Positions 48,012 to 57,265 of a stretch of 64,000 nt of DNA are shown one piece after another; the first letter of the stretch is position 1; every line of letters starts with the position of its first letter. The position numbers and the translations under genes are program-made. This stretch comes from Pseudoxanthobacter soli DSM 19599 (GTDB lineage: Bacteria > Pseudomonadota > Alphaproteobacteria > Rhizobiales > Segnochrobactraceae), in NCBI RefSeq assembly GCF_900148505.1, contig NZ_FRXO01000005.1, positions 186,001 to 250,000 on the forward strand. The letters are read 5' to 3'. The notes under the pieces were generated by a model, which saw only the letters and a list, made by a program, of their open reading frames with translations, was not told where the DNA came from and did no database searches.

Positions 48012-48362
48012 CGGCGGGTCGCTCGCTGAAGGACGGACGTTCTGGCAGCCGGTCGTGCCGGCACGGCATGGGGCCTTCCGAATCGCGCGCGACGGCGCCC
48101 GAAGCCGGAGGAGGGCTGTCCTCCACATAGGTCCTGCACCGGCGCTTTGCCAGTTTCCGGGCCGCTGCGGGCGGCGGAATCGCCCGGCTGCCGCCACCGG
48201 AACGCCGCGATGCCGCCACGCCATCTTAACCGGGTGGCAAGCGGTTGCTGGCATTCTCACTCCATCGTCGACGGGCGAGTGTGCGTTCAGGCCGCCGCGA
48301 TCTCGACATCTGTGATGCGCCGCGAGGTCGCGATGGTTCAACGGGATATGAGGGAGAGGGGC
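48012..48362. promoter_or_regulatory. Divergent region between ycjX and the Flp-like gene
   Basis: A 351-base GC-rich divergent spacer. It should contain both promoters, although I see no clear boxes. A strong ribosome-binding site (agggagagggg, 48350-48360) marks the start of the plus-strand gene. Confidence 0.35.
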
Positions 48363-48530
48363 ATGCAGGCCCGCGTCAACCGGCTGGAGCCCACGGCGAT
48401 CGAGTCGAACTCGGCCGAATTCGCCGTCGTCGCGCTCCTGATCGCCGTCGCGACCGCCGTTTCCCTGATCAGCGTCGGCGGCCCCATCGCCGATCTCGTC
48501 GCCCAGCTTCTCGCCGGCGGCGCCGTCTGA
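48363..48530 (+). CDS. Flp-pilin-like small membrane peptide
   Basis: 55 residues (MQARVNRLEPTAIESNSAEF...), preceded by an excellent Shine-Dalgarno agggagagggg. A short basic N-terminus and then a 22-residue hydrophobic helix (about 21-42, VVALLIAVATAVSLISVGG) recall Flp/type IVb prepilins: total length about 55, a TAIE segment and an AEF acidic-aromatic pair just before the hydrophobic helix. The canonical G-x-x-x-x-E-Y cleavage site is not clean, so it could equally be a single-pass membrane peptide. No tad/cpa pilus assembly genes are in the window. Confidence 0.55.
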   Translation: MQARVNRLEPTAIESNSAEFAVVALLIAVATAVSLISVGGPIADLVAQLLAGGAV

Positions 48531-48712
48531 ACACCGCAGCCCGGCCGCCTCGCGCAGGCCGGTCTATCCTCCCGATTCCGGTCCGCGCGGATGTTCGCCG
48601 GCCAATGTCTTCCACAGCCTCGGCGTTCCGGCTTGAGAGCCCCTTGCGCGTCCGGTGGAAGCCCGTTATAGGACTGCCTCGCCGGCTCCGCACCGGCGCG
48701 GCTTCGGCCAGA

Positions 48713-48787
48713 GGGCGGTTAGCTCAGCGGGAGAGCGTTGCCTTGACACGGCAAAGGTCACAGGTTCAATCCCTGTACCGCCCACCA
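48713..48787 (+). tRNA. tRNA-Val (anticodon GAC)
   Basis: 75 bases with encoded CCA. Acceptor gggcggt pairs with accgccc. The anticodon arm is ttgcc-ttgacac-ggcaa, anticodon GAC. A TTTTT run follows the CCA directly. Confidence 0.95.
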
Positions 48788-49051
48788 TTTTTGGTTGACT
48801 CCAATCGATATTGATATTTTTATTTGTAGCTGTGCCCCATTTGATTTCGGCATGGTGGCGTTAGGCGTGTTTTGCCTAGTTTACTCTCTGTCTTTGCATG
48901 CAGGCTTCAATGTGAAGTCGAGATAGAGTCAAATTTCTTCTAATCCAATCGCGCCGCATCGGCTGTCGATCGTATTAGTGGCGAGCTTTTCTCTCGTCGC
49001 TCTGTACTCGCCATGCGTGAATGATTGTTCGGCATCAACGCGGGGGCGTTT

Positions 49052-49576
49052 ATGTTTGACGTTATTATCAGCGCAAGTGCGACTGTCGCAGTCGGTGTGC
49101 TGGCGTATTTTCAGTGGCTCATATCTCATCGCGCTTACAAGAAGCAGCGTGACAACGAGATGGTAAGATGGGCATCTGACGCGATGAAATCGATGTCGAC
49201 TACTCGGTTACTTGTAAATAAATACAAAAATAAGCCGTATCCCGAAAATTTCCATAATCTTGTTGACGGAAACATTATTGAATTAAGTGCTCTAATAGAG
49301 AGAGGGCGGCTATTTTTCTCAAATACTGACGTTGGGCCCGAAGGATATCGTCCAAAAATACTGGATGAGATCGTTAAATACCATCATATTGCAATATATC
49401 TTTCTGCGGGGTTGCCATATGATGACCGTTTGATTGAGCATCTTGAGCATTCCAGAAAGAATTTTACACGTTATGTTCAACGTGAATTGGGGGAATCTAT
49501 TAAGAGGAGCGCTCCTAAAGATGCAGGCTATAGTATACCGAAAAATCCGATGGATTGGCGTAGTTATTCTTCCTAG
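49052..49576 (+). CDS. AT-rich orphan gene, membrane-anchored protein of unknown function
   Basis: 174 residues from ATG 49052 (preceded by gcgggggcg). One N-terminal transmembrane helix (about 3-23, with FDVIISASATVAVGVLAYF) is followed by a charged, mostly helical cytoplasmic domain (RAYKKQRDNEMVRW... to DWRSYSS). I recognise no family. Base composition is far more AT-rich and codon use clearly different from neighbours (many AAT, ATA, TTA codons), and it lies just downstream of a tRNA gene. Both suggest recent horizontal acquisition. No integrase or duplicated tRNA end is seen. Confidence 0.65.
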   Translation: MFDVIISASATVAVGVLAYFQWLISHRAYKKQRDNEMVRWASDAMKSMSTTRLLVNKYKNKPYPENFHNLVDGNIIELSALIERGRLFFSNTDVGPEGYRPKILDEIVKYHHIAIYLSAGLPYDDRLIEHLEHSRKNFTRYVQRELGESIKRSAPKDAGYSIPKNPMDWRSYSS

Positions 49577-49612
49577 TCACATACGTCATCTTGCAATCAT
49601 CATTTGTTAATT

Positions 49613-49897
49613 TCATTTCGACAGCCGCCGGATGTTCGCCCGGACCTTGCGGCGGTAGCCGTTGACGACCTTGCCGTGCGAGGCGCCGGTCGCGATCTGC
49701 GTCATCGCTTCGCCAGCCGCGGCGACCTTTTCCGTCACCATGCGCTGCGCCTCGCGATTCGCCTTGGGGCCGCCGGCGGCGAACAACGCCATCCGTTTGG
49801 CGATCACCATCTGCGCCTCGAAGCCGAGCATTGCCATGCTCATTCCGGCACTCCACCACGACGGCAGGGATGTCTTCTTCACGGGGGTGTTCTCCAC
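49613..49897 (-). CDS. Small helical protein, phasin-like or so-called antifreeze-like Rhizobiales family
   Basis: 94 residues, GTG start at 49897. A Trp-rich N-terminus (SWWSAGMSMAMLGFEAQMVIAKRMALFAAGG) precedes an amphipathic helix (EAQRMVTEKVAAAGEAM) and a basic tail (YRRKVRANIRRLSK). This pattern is shared with small conserved Hyphomicrobiales proteins sometimes labelled antifreeze or phasin-like. Function is not established; association with polyhydroxyalkanoate granules or membranes is possible. It is convergent with the AT-rich gene, 36 bases apart. Confidence 0.6.
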   Translation of the reverse strand: MENTPVKKTSLPSWWSAGMSMAMLGFEAQMVIAKRMALFAAGGPKANREAQRMVTEKVAAAGEAMTQIATGASHGKVVNGYRRKVRANIRRLSK

Positions 49898-50028
49898 TTT
49901 GACAGGCGAGGCCGATCATGCGGCCCCGCCGCTGCGCGATCAGCGCAGGATTGGGGACCGCGCGGGCCACATTCACGGTTGAGCATGTCCTTGCCGTTCA
50001 GATCGGTTCGATCCGGGCGGAATAGGCA

Positions 50029-50547
50029 TTAGCGGTTCAGCACCAGGATCGCCGCGTTGAGAATGGCCGCAAAGCTGACCCAGGCGAGATAGGGCGCGAG
50101 CAGCCAGTTCGCCAGCGGATCGATGGTGCGCCCCGTGCGCATCGCGGCCACCAGCGCGCCGATCAGCACGAGGATGAGCACCAGCGCCGCAGCCGGATTG
50201 TGGCCGGCGAAGAAGGCGAACGACCAAGACACGTTCGCCAGCAATTGCAGCCCGTGCAGCGTCATCGCCTGCGGCTTCAGCGGGTGCGGCGGCGCGCGCA
50301 TGAGCCGCCAGAGCGCGACCGCGATCATGGCGTAGAGCACCGTCCAGACCGGCCCGAACACCCAGTTCGGCGGATTGAACCACGGCTTCTGCAACCCGGC
50401 ATACCAGGTCGGAATCTCCGGCATGGTCACCGCCGCGCCGAGCGCGGCGATGGCGAAGCACATCACGAGGCAACCGCCGAGCACGGCGAAATCGGCCGGG
50501 CTGCCGTGGCGCCAGGGCCGTTGTTCGTCGAACCGAGAAGAAAACAT
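50029..50547 (-). CDS. TspO/MBR family tryptophan-rich sensory protein
   Basis: 172 residues from ATG 50547; a GTG one codon earlier is also possible. Five transmembrane helices. Diagnostic motifs: WYAGLQKPWFNPPNWVFGPVW (first loop and helix 2), NVSWSFAFF (helix 3), and PYLAWVSFAAILN (helix 5). TspO binds tetrapyrroles and affects pigment or stress regulation in Alphaproteobacteria. Upstream sequence gggagcgg fits a ribosome-binding site. Confidence 0.93.
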   Translation of the reverse strand: MFSSRFDEQRPWRHGSPADFAVLGGCLVMCFAIAALGAAVTMPEIPTWYAGLQKPWFNPPNWVFGPVWTVLYAMIAVALWRLMRAPPHPLKPQAMTLHGLQLLANVSWSFAFFAGHNPAAALVLILVLIGALVAAMRTGRTIDPLANWLLAPYLAWVSFAAILNAAILVLNR

Positions 50548-50643
50548 CACACCGCTCCCACGAGAACACAGGCAAGGGGTAACGCCCGGCGGGGAGGAAC
50601 GATCCGTCGCCGGGGTCTCGCCCGGACGGCCGCAGCAGTGGTG

Positions 50644-52002
50644 TCAGCCGATCCGCTCGATCACGATGGCACCGGCTTCCGGTGCGATGTCCGCTAGCGC
50701 ATAGGCCGCGCGGATATCGGCCGCGACCGCATCCGCATCGGCCTCGCTGGCGGCGTGGATCAGGCACAGCGGCCGGTCGGCGCCGACGCTGGCGCCGCGC
50801 CCGGCAATGCCGGTCAGCCCGACGGCCGGATCGATGGTGTCGGTCGGCCGCCGCCGGCCGCCGCCGAGCGCGATCACGGCGAGGCCGAGGGCGCGCATGT
50901 CGATGGCGGAGACGACGCCGGCCCGCTCCGGCATGACGGCGCGCACCACCGGCGCGCGGGCGAGGTGGGCATCCGGCCGGTCCAGAAGATCGGCCGGCCC
51001 GCCGAGCGCCGCGACCATGCGGGCGAAGCGTTCCGCGGCCGCGCCCGAGGCGAGCGCCCGGTCGACCTTGTCACCGGCTTCGGCGAGATCGGCGGCGAGC
51101 CCGCCCATCACCAGCATCTCGGCGGAGAGCGCCCGCGTCACCGCCATCAGCCTCGTTTCCGCCTTCCGGCCCGCGAGCACATCGATCACGAGGCGCACCT
51201 CCAAGGCGTTGCCGGCGGCGGTGGCGAGCACGTCACCCATGTCGGTCACGAGCGCCCGCGTCGGCAGGCCCGCCCGGACCGCGACGGCGACCAGGCTTTC
51301 CGCCAGCGCGCGCGCCTCGTCGAGGGTCGCCATGAACGCGCCGGAGCCGGTCTTGACGTCGAGCACCAGCGATTGCAGCCCCGCCGCGAGCTTCTTCGAC
51401 AGGATCGACGGCGTGATGAGGTCCAGCGTCTCCACCGTCGCCGTCACGTCGCGGATGGCATAGAAGCGCCGGTCCGCCGGGGCGAGGTCGTCGGTCTGGC
51501 CGATGATCGCGGTGCCGACGTCGCGCACCACCCGGCGGAAGGTGGCGAGATCGGGCGTCGCGCGATAGCCGGGAACGGCGTTGAACTTGTCGAGGGTGCC
51601 GCCGGTGTGGCCGAGGCCGCGGCCGGAGATCATCGGTACATAGCCGCCGCACGCGGCGACGATCGGCCCGAGCAGCAGCGAGACGGTGTCGCCGACGCCG
51701 CCGGTGGAGTGCTTGTCGAGCGCGGGTCCGGGCAGATCCGACCAGTCGAGCACCGTACCCGAATCGCGCATCGCCAGCGTCAGCGCCGCGCGCTCGTCGA
51801 TGTCGAGGCCGCGGAAGAAGATCGCCATGGCAAGCGCCGCGATCTGCCCCTCGGACACCGCGCCGGAGGTGATGCCGGCCACGAAGGCGGCGATGTCGCG
51901 CCCCGTCAGCCGCTCGCCCTGGCGCTTGGCGCGGATCACTTCCTGGGGCAGGAACGGGCGGGCCGGTTCGGCGGATGACGTCACGATGGCAATCCTCGGC
52001 AC
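50644..52002 (-). CDS. deoA: Thymidine phosphorylase
   Basis: 452 residues, GTG start. It phosphorolyses thymidine or deoxyuridine to base and 2-deoxyribose-1-phosphate. Family motifs: [12 protein letters not shown] (N-terminus), [18 protein letters not shown] (phosphate site), [20 protein letters not shown] (family signature region) and [13 protein letters not shown]. It is the last gene of the nucleoside operon, 114 bases after the purine nucleoside phosphorylase gene. Confidence 0.95.
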   Translation of the reverse strand: MPRIAIVTSSAEPARPFLPQEVIRAKRQGERLTGRDIAAFVAGITSGAVSEGQIAALAMAIFFRGLDIDERAALTLAMRDSGTVLDWSDLPGPALDKHSTGGVGDTVSLLLGPIVAACGGYVPMISGRGLGHTGGTLDKFNAVPGYRATPDLATFRRVVRDVGTAIIGQTDDLAPADRRFYAIRDVTATVETLDLITPSILSKKLAAGLQSLVLDVKTGSGAFMATLDEARALAESLVAVAVRAGLPTRALVTDMGDVLATAAGNALEVRLVIDVLAGRKAETRLMAVTRALSAEMLVMGGLAADLAEAGDKVDRALASGAAAERFARMVAALGGPADLLDRPDAHLARAPVVRAVMPERAGVVSAIDMRALGLAVIALGGGRRRPTDTIDPAVGLTGIAGRGASVGADRPLCLIHAASEADADAVAADIRAAYALADIAPEAGAIVIERIG

Positions 52003-52116
52003 GACAGCACGAGCCGGCGCGGGGCGCCGACGTTTTGACGGGACAAAGCCGGCGCGGGGCGCCGGCGGTTGCGCTGAGAGTGCCTGCTTTTATCGCAAGG
52101 TAAAGCCCCCGCGGCG

Positions 52117-52989
52117 TCAGGCCGGCCAATCCTCCAGCGCGGCCTTCACCAGCGCCGTGAGGCGCTCCGCGGCCTTGCCGGCGACGTCCTTCGTCTCCTG
52201 GTGCGAGGGGCCGGTCGCCACCATGCCGGCGGCATAGTTGGTGATGGTGGAAAGCGCGGCGACCTTCAGGCCCATGAAGCGGGCGAGGATCGCCTCCGGC
52301 ACCGTCGACATGCCGACCGCATCCGCGCCGAGCGTGCGGGCCATGCGGATTTCCGCCGGTGTCTCGAACGCGGGGCCGGAGAACCACATGTAGACGCCTT
52401 CCGACACCGGCTGCTGTAGTCGCTCCGCCGCCGCGGCGATGGTCTGCCGGAGCGCGGGGTCGTAGGCGTCGACCAGGTTGACGAACCGCGCGTCGGATGG
52501 CTCACCGATCAGCGGGTTGATGCCGGAAAACGCGATGTGGTCGCTGATCGACATCAGCGAGCCCGGCCCGACGTCTTCACGCGTCGAGCCGGCCGCATTG
52601 GTCAAGAGCAGGCTGGTACAGCCGAGGGCGGCGGCCGTGGCGATCGGCACCCGCATCGCCCGCGGGTCGCCGTGCTCGTAGAAATGGGCGCGTCCGGCGA
52701 ACACGATCACCCGCCGCCCGGAAAGCCGGCCGGCGACGAGCGCCCCGGCGTGACCGGACACGCCCGAACCCGGAAAGCCCGGCAGGTCGCCATAGGGCAC
52801 ACGGACCGCCTCTTCCACCGCATCCGCGAGCTGGCCGAGGCCGGATCCGAGCACGATGGCCACCTCATAGGGGCCAGGGCGCTGCCACGACACCACGCGC
52901 GCCGCCGCCTCCGCGAGGCCGCGCCAGTCGTGCGCGGACCCGGCGGACGGCGCGGCGGCGGAAGGCTGTTCGGTCATGTTCGTTTCCAT
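52117..52989 (-). CDS. Purine nucleoside phosphorylase
   Basis: 290 residues (286 from the alternative ATG at 52977, which has a better ribosome-binding site). Trimeric PNP family: IVLGSGLGQLAD (phosphate loop), FAGRAHFYEHGDP, TNAAGSTREDVGPGSLMSISDHI, MWFSGPAFETPAEIRM and DAVGMSTVPEAI. It splits inosine/guanosine-type nucleosides to base and ribose-1-phosphate. It lies between cytidine deaminase and deoA. Confidence 0.95.
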   Translation of the reverse strand: METNMTEQPSAAAPSAGSAHDWRGLAEAAARVVSWQRPGPYEVAIVLGSGLGQLADAVEEAVRVPYGDLPGFPGSGVSGHAGALVAGRLSGRRVIVFAGRAHFYEHGDPRAMRVPIATAAALGCTSLLLTNAAGSTREDVGPGSLMSISDHIAFSGINPLIGEPSDARFVNLVDAYDPALRQTIAAAAERLQQPVSEGVYMWFSGPAFETPAEIRMARTLGADAVGMSTVPEAILARFMGLKVAALSTITNYAAGMVATGPSHQETKDVAGKAAERLTALVKAALEDWPA

Positions 52990-53094
52990 GATTGTGGCGG
53001 ATCGGCGGGGGCGTCATGCGGCCTGCGGCCGACGGCACGCTCGGGGCGCCGGAACAATGCGGAGCACCGGGCCGCGGTTTCGGTCCGCTGCCGC

Positions 53095-53490
53095 TCAGTC
53101 GGCGAGGACGAAGCCGTGGGGCAGCAGGTCGCCCACCGTGAAGCTGGCGCGAACACCGCCGGGATCGGCGATATGAACCGGCACGTCGCGGCCGGCGAAC
53201 TCGGCGAGCCGCTGCCGGCAGCCGCCGCACGGCGTCGTCAGCCCCGGCCCGTCGCCGATGACGAGCACTGCGCGCACGGTGCGTTCGCCCGAGGCCACCA
53301 TCTTGCCGAGGGCGGTGGTCTCCGCACACCAGCCCTCCGGATAGCTGGCGATCTCGACATTGCAGCCGGCATGGATGGTGCCGGCGTCCGTCAGGATCGC
53401 GGCGCCGACGTGGAACTTCGAATAGGGTGCGTGGGCGTTGGCGCGCACGGCGCGGGCCGCCTCGAACAGCCGGTCGATCTCGTCGGTCAT
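53095..53490 (-). CDS. cdd: Cytidine deaminase
   Basis: 131 residues. Zinc site: the Cys-Ala-Glu triad in GWCAETTALG and the PCGGCRQ motif carrying the other two cysteines; substrate motif NVEIASYP. It deaminates cytidine and deoxycytidine. Its ATG overlaps the upstream permease stop (ATGA), tying the enzyme to the transporter. Confidence 0.95.
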   Translation of the reverse strand: MTDEIDRLFEAARAVRANAHAPYSKFHVGAAILTDAGTIHAGCNVEIASYPEGWCAETTALGKMVASGERTVRAVLVIGDGPGLTTPCGGCRQRLAEFAGRDVPVHIADPGGVRASFTVGDLLPHGFVLAD

Positions 53491-54464
53491 GACCGCTCCT
53501 TCACATAGGGCACGCCGCCGGCCTTGGGCGGGGTCGCGCGGCGGATGAAGCCGGCGAGCAGGAACACGGTGAGCGCATAGGGCAGCGCCTGGAACACCTG
53601 CACCGGCATCACGCCGATGCCCGGCACCGGCGTGCCCTGCAGGCGGATCGACAGGGCGTCGAGGAAGCCGAACAGCAGGCAGGCCCACATCACGCCGACA
53701 GGGCGCCAGTTGGCGAAGATCAGCGCGGCGAGCGCGATATAGCCCTTGCCGGCGGTCATGTCCTTCAGGAAGCCGGCGGACTGGCCGACCGCGAGATAGG
53801 TGCCGGCGATGCCGCACAGGATGCCGGCGCACAGCACGGCGCGGTAGCGCGCGAACGCGACGGAGATGCCGGCGGTATCGACCGCCGCCGGGTTCTCGCC
53901 GACCGCCCTCAGCCGCAGCCCGAACCGGGTGCGAAACAGCACCCACCACGTCAGCGGCACGGCGGCGAACGCGACGTAGGTGAGGATGTTGTTGCCGGAA
54001 ATCAGGGTCTGGTAGACGGGCCCGATCACCGGAATCTGGCCGATGGTCTGGGCGAACGGCAGTTCGATCGGCAGGAAGCGGGCGGAGCCCGCGAGCGTCG
54101 GCGTGCGCCCGCCCTGGCCGAACCAGTTCTCGCCGAGGATCGCCGTCAGCCCGAGGGCGAGGAAGTTGATGGCGACGCCGGAAACGATCTGGTTGCCGCG
54201 GTGGGTGATGCAGACGAAGCCGTGGATCAGCGCGAACGCCATCGAGGCGAGAATGCCGGCGGCGAGCCCGCTCCATGCCGAGCCCGTCAGCGCCGCGACG
54301 CAGCCGGCGGCGAAGGCCGCCACCAGCATCTTGCCGTCGAGGCCGATGTCGAACACGCCCGAGCGTTCCGAATAGAGACCGGCGAGGCCGGCGAGAATCA
54401 GCGGCACCGACAGGCGGACGGTGGAGCCGAGGACCTGAACGATGGATAGGAAGGCGTCTTCCAT
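53487..54464 (-). CDS. Nucleoside ABC transporter permease (second, NupQ-like)
   Basis: 325 residues, about eight membrane helices, BPD_transp_2 family: LILAGLAGLYSERSGVFDIGLDGKML, and the C-terminal CLLFGFLDALSIRLQG segment. It pairs with the permease at 54478-55611 for nucleoside uptake. A gggagg ribosome-binding site precedes the ATG; overlaps cdd by four bases. Confidence 0.94.
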   Translation of the reverse strand: MEDAFLSIVQVLGSTVRLSVPLILAGLAGLYSERSGVFDIGLDGKMLVAAFAAGCVAALTGSAWSGLAAGILASMAFALIHGFVCITHRGNQIVSGVAINFLALGLTAILGENWFGQGGRTPTLAGSARFLPIELPFAQTIGQIPVIGPVYQTLISGNNILTYVAFAAVPLTWWVLFRTRFGLRLRAVGENPAAVDTAGISVAFARYRAVLCAGILCGIAGTYLAVGQSAGFLKDMTAGKGYIALAALIFANWRPVGVMWACLLFGFLDALSIRLQGTPVPGIGVMPVQVFQALPYALTVFLLAGFIRRATPPKAGGVPYVKERS

Positions 54465-54477
54465 GGTGCGGCCTCCC

Positions 54478-55611
54478 TCACGCCGAGGCGCCGGGCGCCG
54501 CCGTGGGGCGGGCCACCTTGGGGCGCGGGGCGAATATGCGGGCGAGCGCCGGACGGAACATGTGTTCGAGGCCGCCGGCGAACAGGATGACGAGGCCCTG
54601 GATCACCACGATCATGTCGCGGGTGATGCCCGGGGTCTCGAACGCAAGCTCGGCGCCGCCCTGGTAGAGGATGCCGAACAGGAGCGCGGCGAGCACGATG
54701 CCGACGGGATGGCCGCGCCCCATCAGCGCCACCGCGATGCCGACGAAGCCGTAGCCGGAGGTGAAGCCGATGATCAGCCGGTTGGAGGCGCCCATCACCT
54801 CGTTGATCGACATCAGCCCGGCCAGCGCACCGGAAATCAGCATGGCGACGAGGGTGATCTTGACCGGCGAGATGCCCGCATAGCCGGCGGCGGTGGGGTT
54901 GAGGCCGAAGGTGCGGATCTCGTAGCCGAGCCGGGTGCGCCAGATCAGCACCCAGACGCCGACCACCGCGAGGGCGGCCACCACCGTGGCGAGGTTGAGC
55001 GGCGACTGGCCGAAATCGATCAGGTCGGGATTGAACCAGTCGCGGGCGAGCGGCAGCTGCGCGGCATCGCCGAACGAGCGCGTCTCGGGCTGCATCGAGC
55101 CGTAGGACAGCACGTCCACCAGAAGATAGACGAGCAGCGCCGAGGCGATGAAATTGAACATGATGGTGGTGATGACGACGTGGCTGCCGCGCTTGGCCTG
55201 CAGCCAGGCGGGAATGAAGGCCCAGCCGGCGCCGAACGCCGCCGCCGCCACCAGCGCGATCGGCAGCAGCGCCCACCAGGGCAGCATGCCGCCGAGCGGC
55301 AGGCACACCAGCGCGACGCCGAGGCCGCCGAGGGTCGCCTGCCCCTCGCCGCCGATATTGAACAGGCCGGCGTGGAACGCGACCGCGACCGCGAGGCCCG
55401 TCAGCACGAAATCGGTGGCGTAGAACAGCGTGAAGCCGAAGCCCTCGCCGTAGCCGAGCGCGCCGTAGACCAGCGTCCGCACCGCATCGATCGGGTTCTC
55501 GCCGATCAGCAGCACCACAACGCCGGAAACCAGGAACGCCGCGGCGAGGTTGACGAGCGGCAGCAGGCCGTAATCGACCCAGCGCGGCAATTGTCCGACC
55601 GGCGTGCTCAT
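54478..55611 (-). CDS. Nucleoside ABC transporter permease (first, NupP-like)
   Basis: 377 residues, about ten membrane helices, same BPD_transp_2 superfamily. FHAGLFNIGGEGQATLGGL is the conserved loop typical of sugar/nucleoside permeases. It is the longer partner of the 53487-54464 permease; the pair with the BMP protein is the usual layout of nucleoside importers. Confidence 0.94.
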   Translation of the reverse strand: MSTPVGQLPRWVDYGLLPLVNLAAAFLVSGVVVLLIGENPIDAVRTLVYGALGYGEGFGFTLFYATDFVLTGLAVAVAFHAGLFNIGGEGQATLGGLGVALVCLPLGGMLPWWALLPIALVAAAAFGAGWAFIPAWLQAKRGSHVVITTIMFNFIASALLVYLLVDVLSYGSMQPETRSFGDAAQLPLARDWFNPDLIDFGQSPLNLATVVAALAVVGVWVLIWRTRLGYEIRTFGLNPTAAGYAGISPVKITLVAMLISGALAGLMSINEVMGASNRLIIGFTSGYGFVGIAVALMGRGHPVGIVLAALLFGILYQGGAELAFETPGITRDMIVVIQGLVILFAGGLEHMFRPALARIFAPRPKVARPTAAPGASA

Positions 55612-55696
55612 GACGCTTCCCTCGATGCTTCCCGCCCCGGCGTTCCGGCCGGGCGGGCGCGATGGCCGCCGGAGTTCTGGACCGTGGTTCGCGGGA

Positions 55697-57265
55697 TCAC
55701 TCTGCCGCCTCGCTGTTCACCCCGGCCATGAGCAGGCCGAGTTCCTGTTCGTCGGCCTCCGGGCCGCGCTCGCCGGTGATCCGCCCGCCGCACATCACGA
55801 TGACGCGGTCCGACAGCGCGCGGATCTCGTCGAGTTCGACCGAGACGAGCAGGATGCCCTTGCCGGCGTCGCGCAGCGCGACGAGGCGCCGGTGGATGAA
55901 CTCGATGGCGCCGATATCGACGCCCCGGGTCGGCTGGCCGACGATCAGCACCACCGGATCGTGTTCGATCTCGCGGGCGAGCACGATCTTCTGCTGGTTG
56001 CCGCCGGAAAAGTTCGCGGTGCGCAGGCGCACGTCCGGCGGGCGGATGTCGTATTCCGCCACCGCCGTGCGGGCGTGGGTGCGCACCCGCTCGGGATCGA
56101 GGAACGGCCCGCGCCCGAGCGCGGGATCGCGGTGATAGCCGAGGATGGCGTTCTCGCTTTCCTCGAAGGCGTTGACGAGGCCCATGCGGTGGCGGTCCTC
56201 CGGCACGTGGCCGAGGCCGAGGGCGCGCAGCCGCGCGGGATCGGCGCGCGTGCGCGCATCGAGTTCCCGGCCGTCGAGCGCGATCTCGCCGGAGGCGGCG
56301 GGCCGCAACCCGGCGATCGCCTCGAGAAGTTCCGACTGCCCGTTGCCGGCGACGCCGGCGATGCCGACGATCTCGCCCGCGCGCACGGTGAGCGACACGC
56401 CATCGACGCGGACGAGGCCGCGCGAATCCGTGACGGTCAGGTCGCGGACGTCGAGCACGGTGCGGCCCGGCTTCGCGGGGGTCTTGTCGACCTTGAGGAG
56501 CACCCGGCGGCCGACCATCAGCTCGGCAAGCTCTTCGACCGTCGTCTCGGCGGTCCGCCGGGTGGCGACGATCTCGCCCCGCCGCATCACCGAGACCGCA
56601 TCCGTGGCCGCCATGATCTCCCGCAGCTTGTGGGTGATCAGGATGATCGTCTTGCCCTCGTTCTTGAGGACGTGGAGGATGCGGAACAGGTGGTCCGCCT
56701 CTGCCGGCGTGAGAACGCCGGTCGGCTCGTCCAGAATGAGGATGTCGGCGCCGCGATAGAGCGCCTTCAGGATTTCGATGCGCTGCTGGATGCCGACGGC
56801 GAGCGTGCCGACCACCGCGTCCGGATCGACGCTGAGTTCGTAGTCGTCGGCGAGCCGTTTCAGCTCCCTGCGCGCCTTGGAGATGCCCTGGTTGAGCATC
56901 GCGCCGCCTTCGGCGCCGAGGATGACGTTTTCCAGCACGGTGAAGGGATCGACCAGCATGAAATGCTGGTGGACCATGCCGATGCCCGCCGCGATGGCCG
57001 CGCGGGAATCGGCGATGGCGGCTTCCTGGCCGTTGATAAGGATCTGGCCGGAATCCGCCTGGTAGAAGCCGTAGAGGATCGACATCAGGGTCGACTTGCC
57101 GGCGCCGTTTTCGCCGACGATGCCGTGGATCGTGCCCTTCTCGACCCGAAGGTGGATGTCCCTGTTGGCGTGGACGGCGCCGAAGCGCTTGTCGATGCCC
57201 ACAAGTTCGATGGCGGGGGGGACATGGTCCGCCCCCGCCGGTGCCGGGGTGCCGCCCGCGTTCAT
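55697..57265 (-). CDS. Nucleoside ABC transporter ATP-binding protein (two ABC modules, NupO-like)
   Basis: 522 residues from the ATG at 57265. Module 1 has Walker A GENGAGKST, Q-loop VHQHF, an ABC signature replaced by LAVGIQQR, and Walker B LILDEPTGVLTP. Module 2 has a degenerate Walker A (GVAGNGQSEL, lysine absent), signature FSGGNQQK and Walker B LIVGQPTRGVD. Asymmetric nucleotide sites of this kind are usual for the RbsA/YufO-type double ATPases. The start overlaps the CAP-gene stop (ATGA). Confidence 0.95.
   Translation of the reverse strand: MNAGGTPAPAGADHVPPAIELVGIDKRFGAVHANRDIHLRVEKGTIHGIVGENGAGKSTLMSILYGFYQADSGQILINGQEAAIADSRAAIAAGIGMVHQHFMLVDPFTVLENVILGAEGGAMLNQGISKARRELKRLADDYELSVDPDAVVGTLAVGIQQRIEILKALYRGADILILDEPTGVLTPAEADHLFRILHVLKNEGKTIILITHKLREIMAATDAVSVMRRGEIVATRRTAETTVEELAELMVGRRVLLKVDKTPAKPGRTVLDVRDLTVTDSRGLVRVDGVSLTVRAGEIVGIAGVAGNGQSELLEAIAGLRPAASGEIALDGRELDARTRADPARLRALGLGHVPEDRHRMGLVNAFEESENAILGYHRDPALGRGPFLDPERVRTHARTAVAEYDIRPPDVRLRTANFSGGNQQKIVLAREIEHDPVVLIVGQPTRGVDIGAIEFIHRRLVALRDAGKGILLVSVELDEIRALSDRVIVMCGGRITGERGPEADEQELGLLMAGVNSEAAE

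Noticed and set aside
48713..49576. tRNA-Val as an integration site with an att repeat
   Set aside because: I looked for a second copy of the tRNA 3' end (ctgtaccgcccacca) downstream and did not find one before 50.6 kb, and there is no integrase. Transfer is suggested only by composition.
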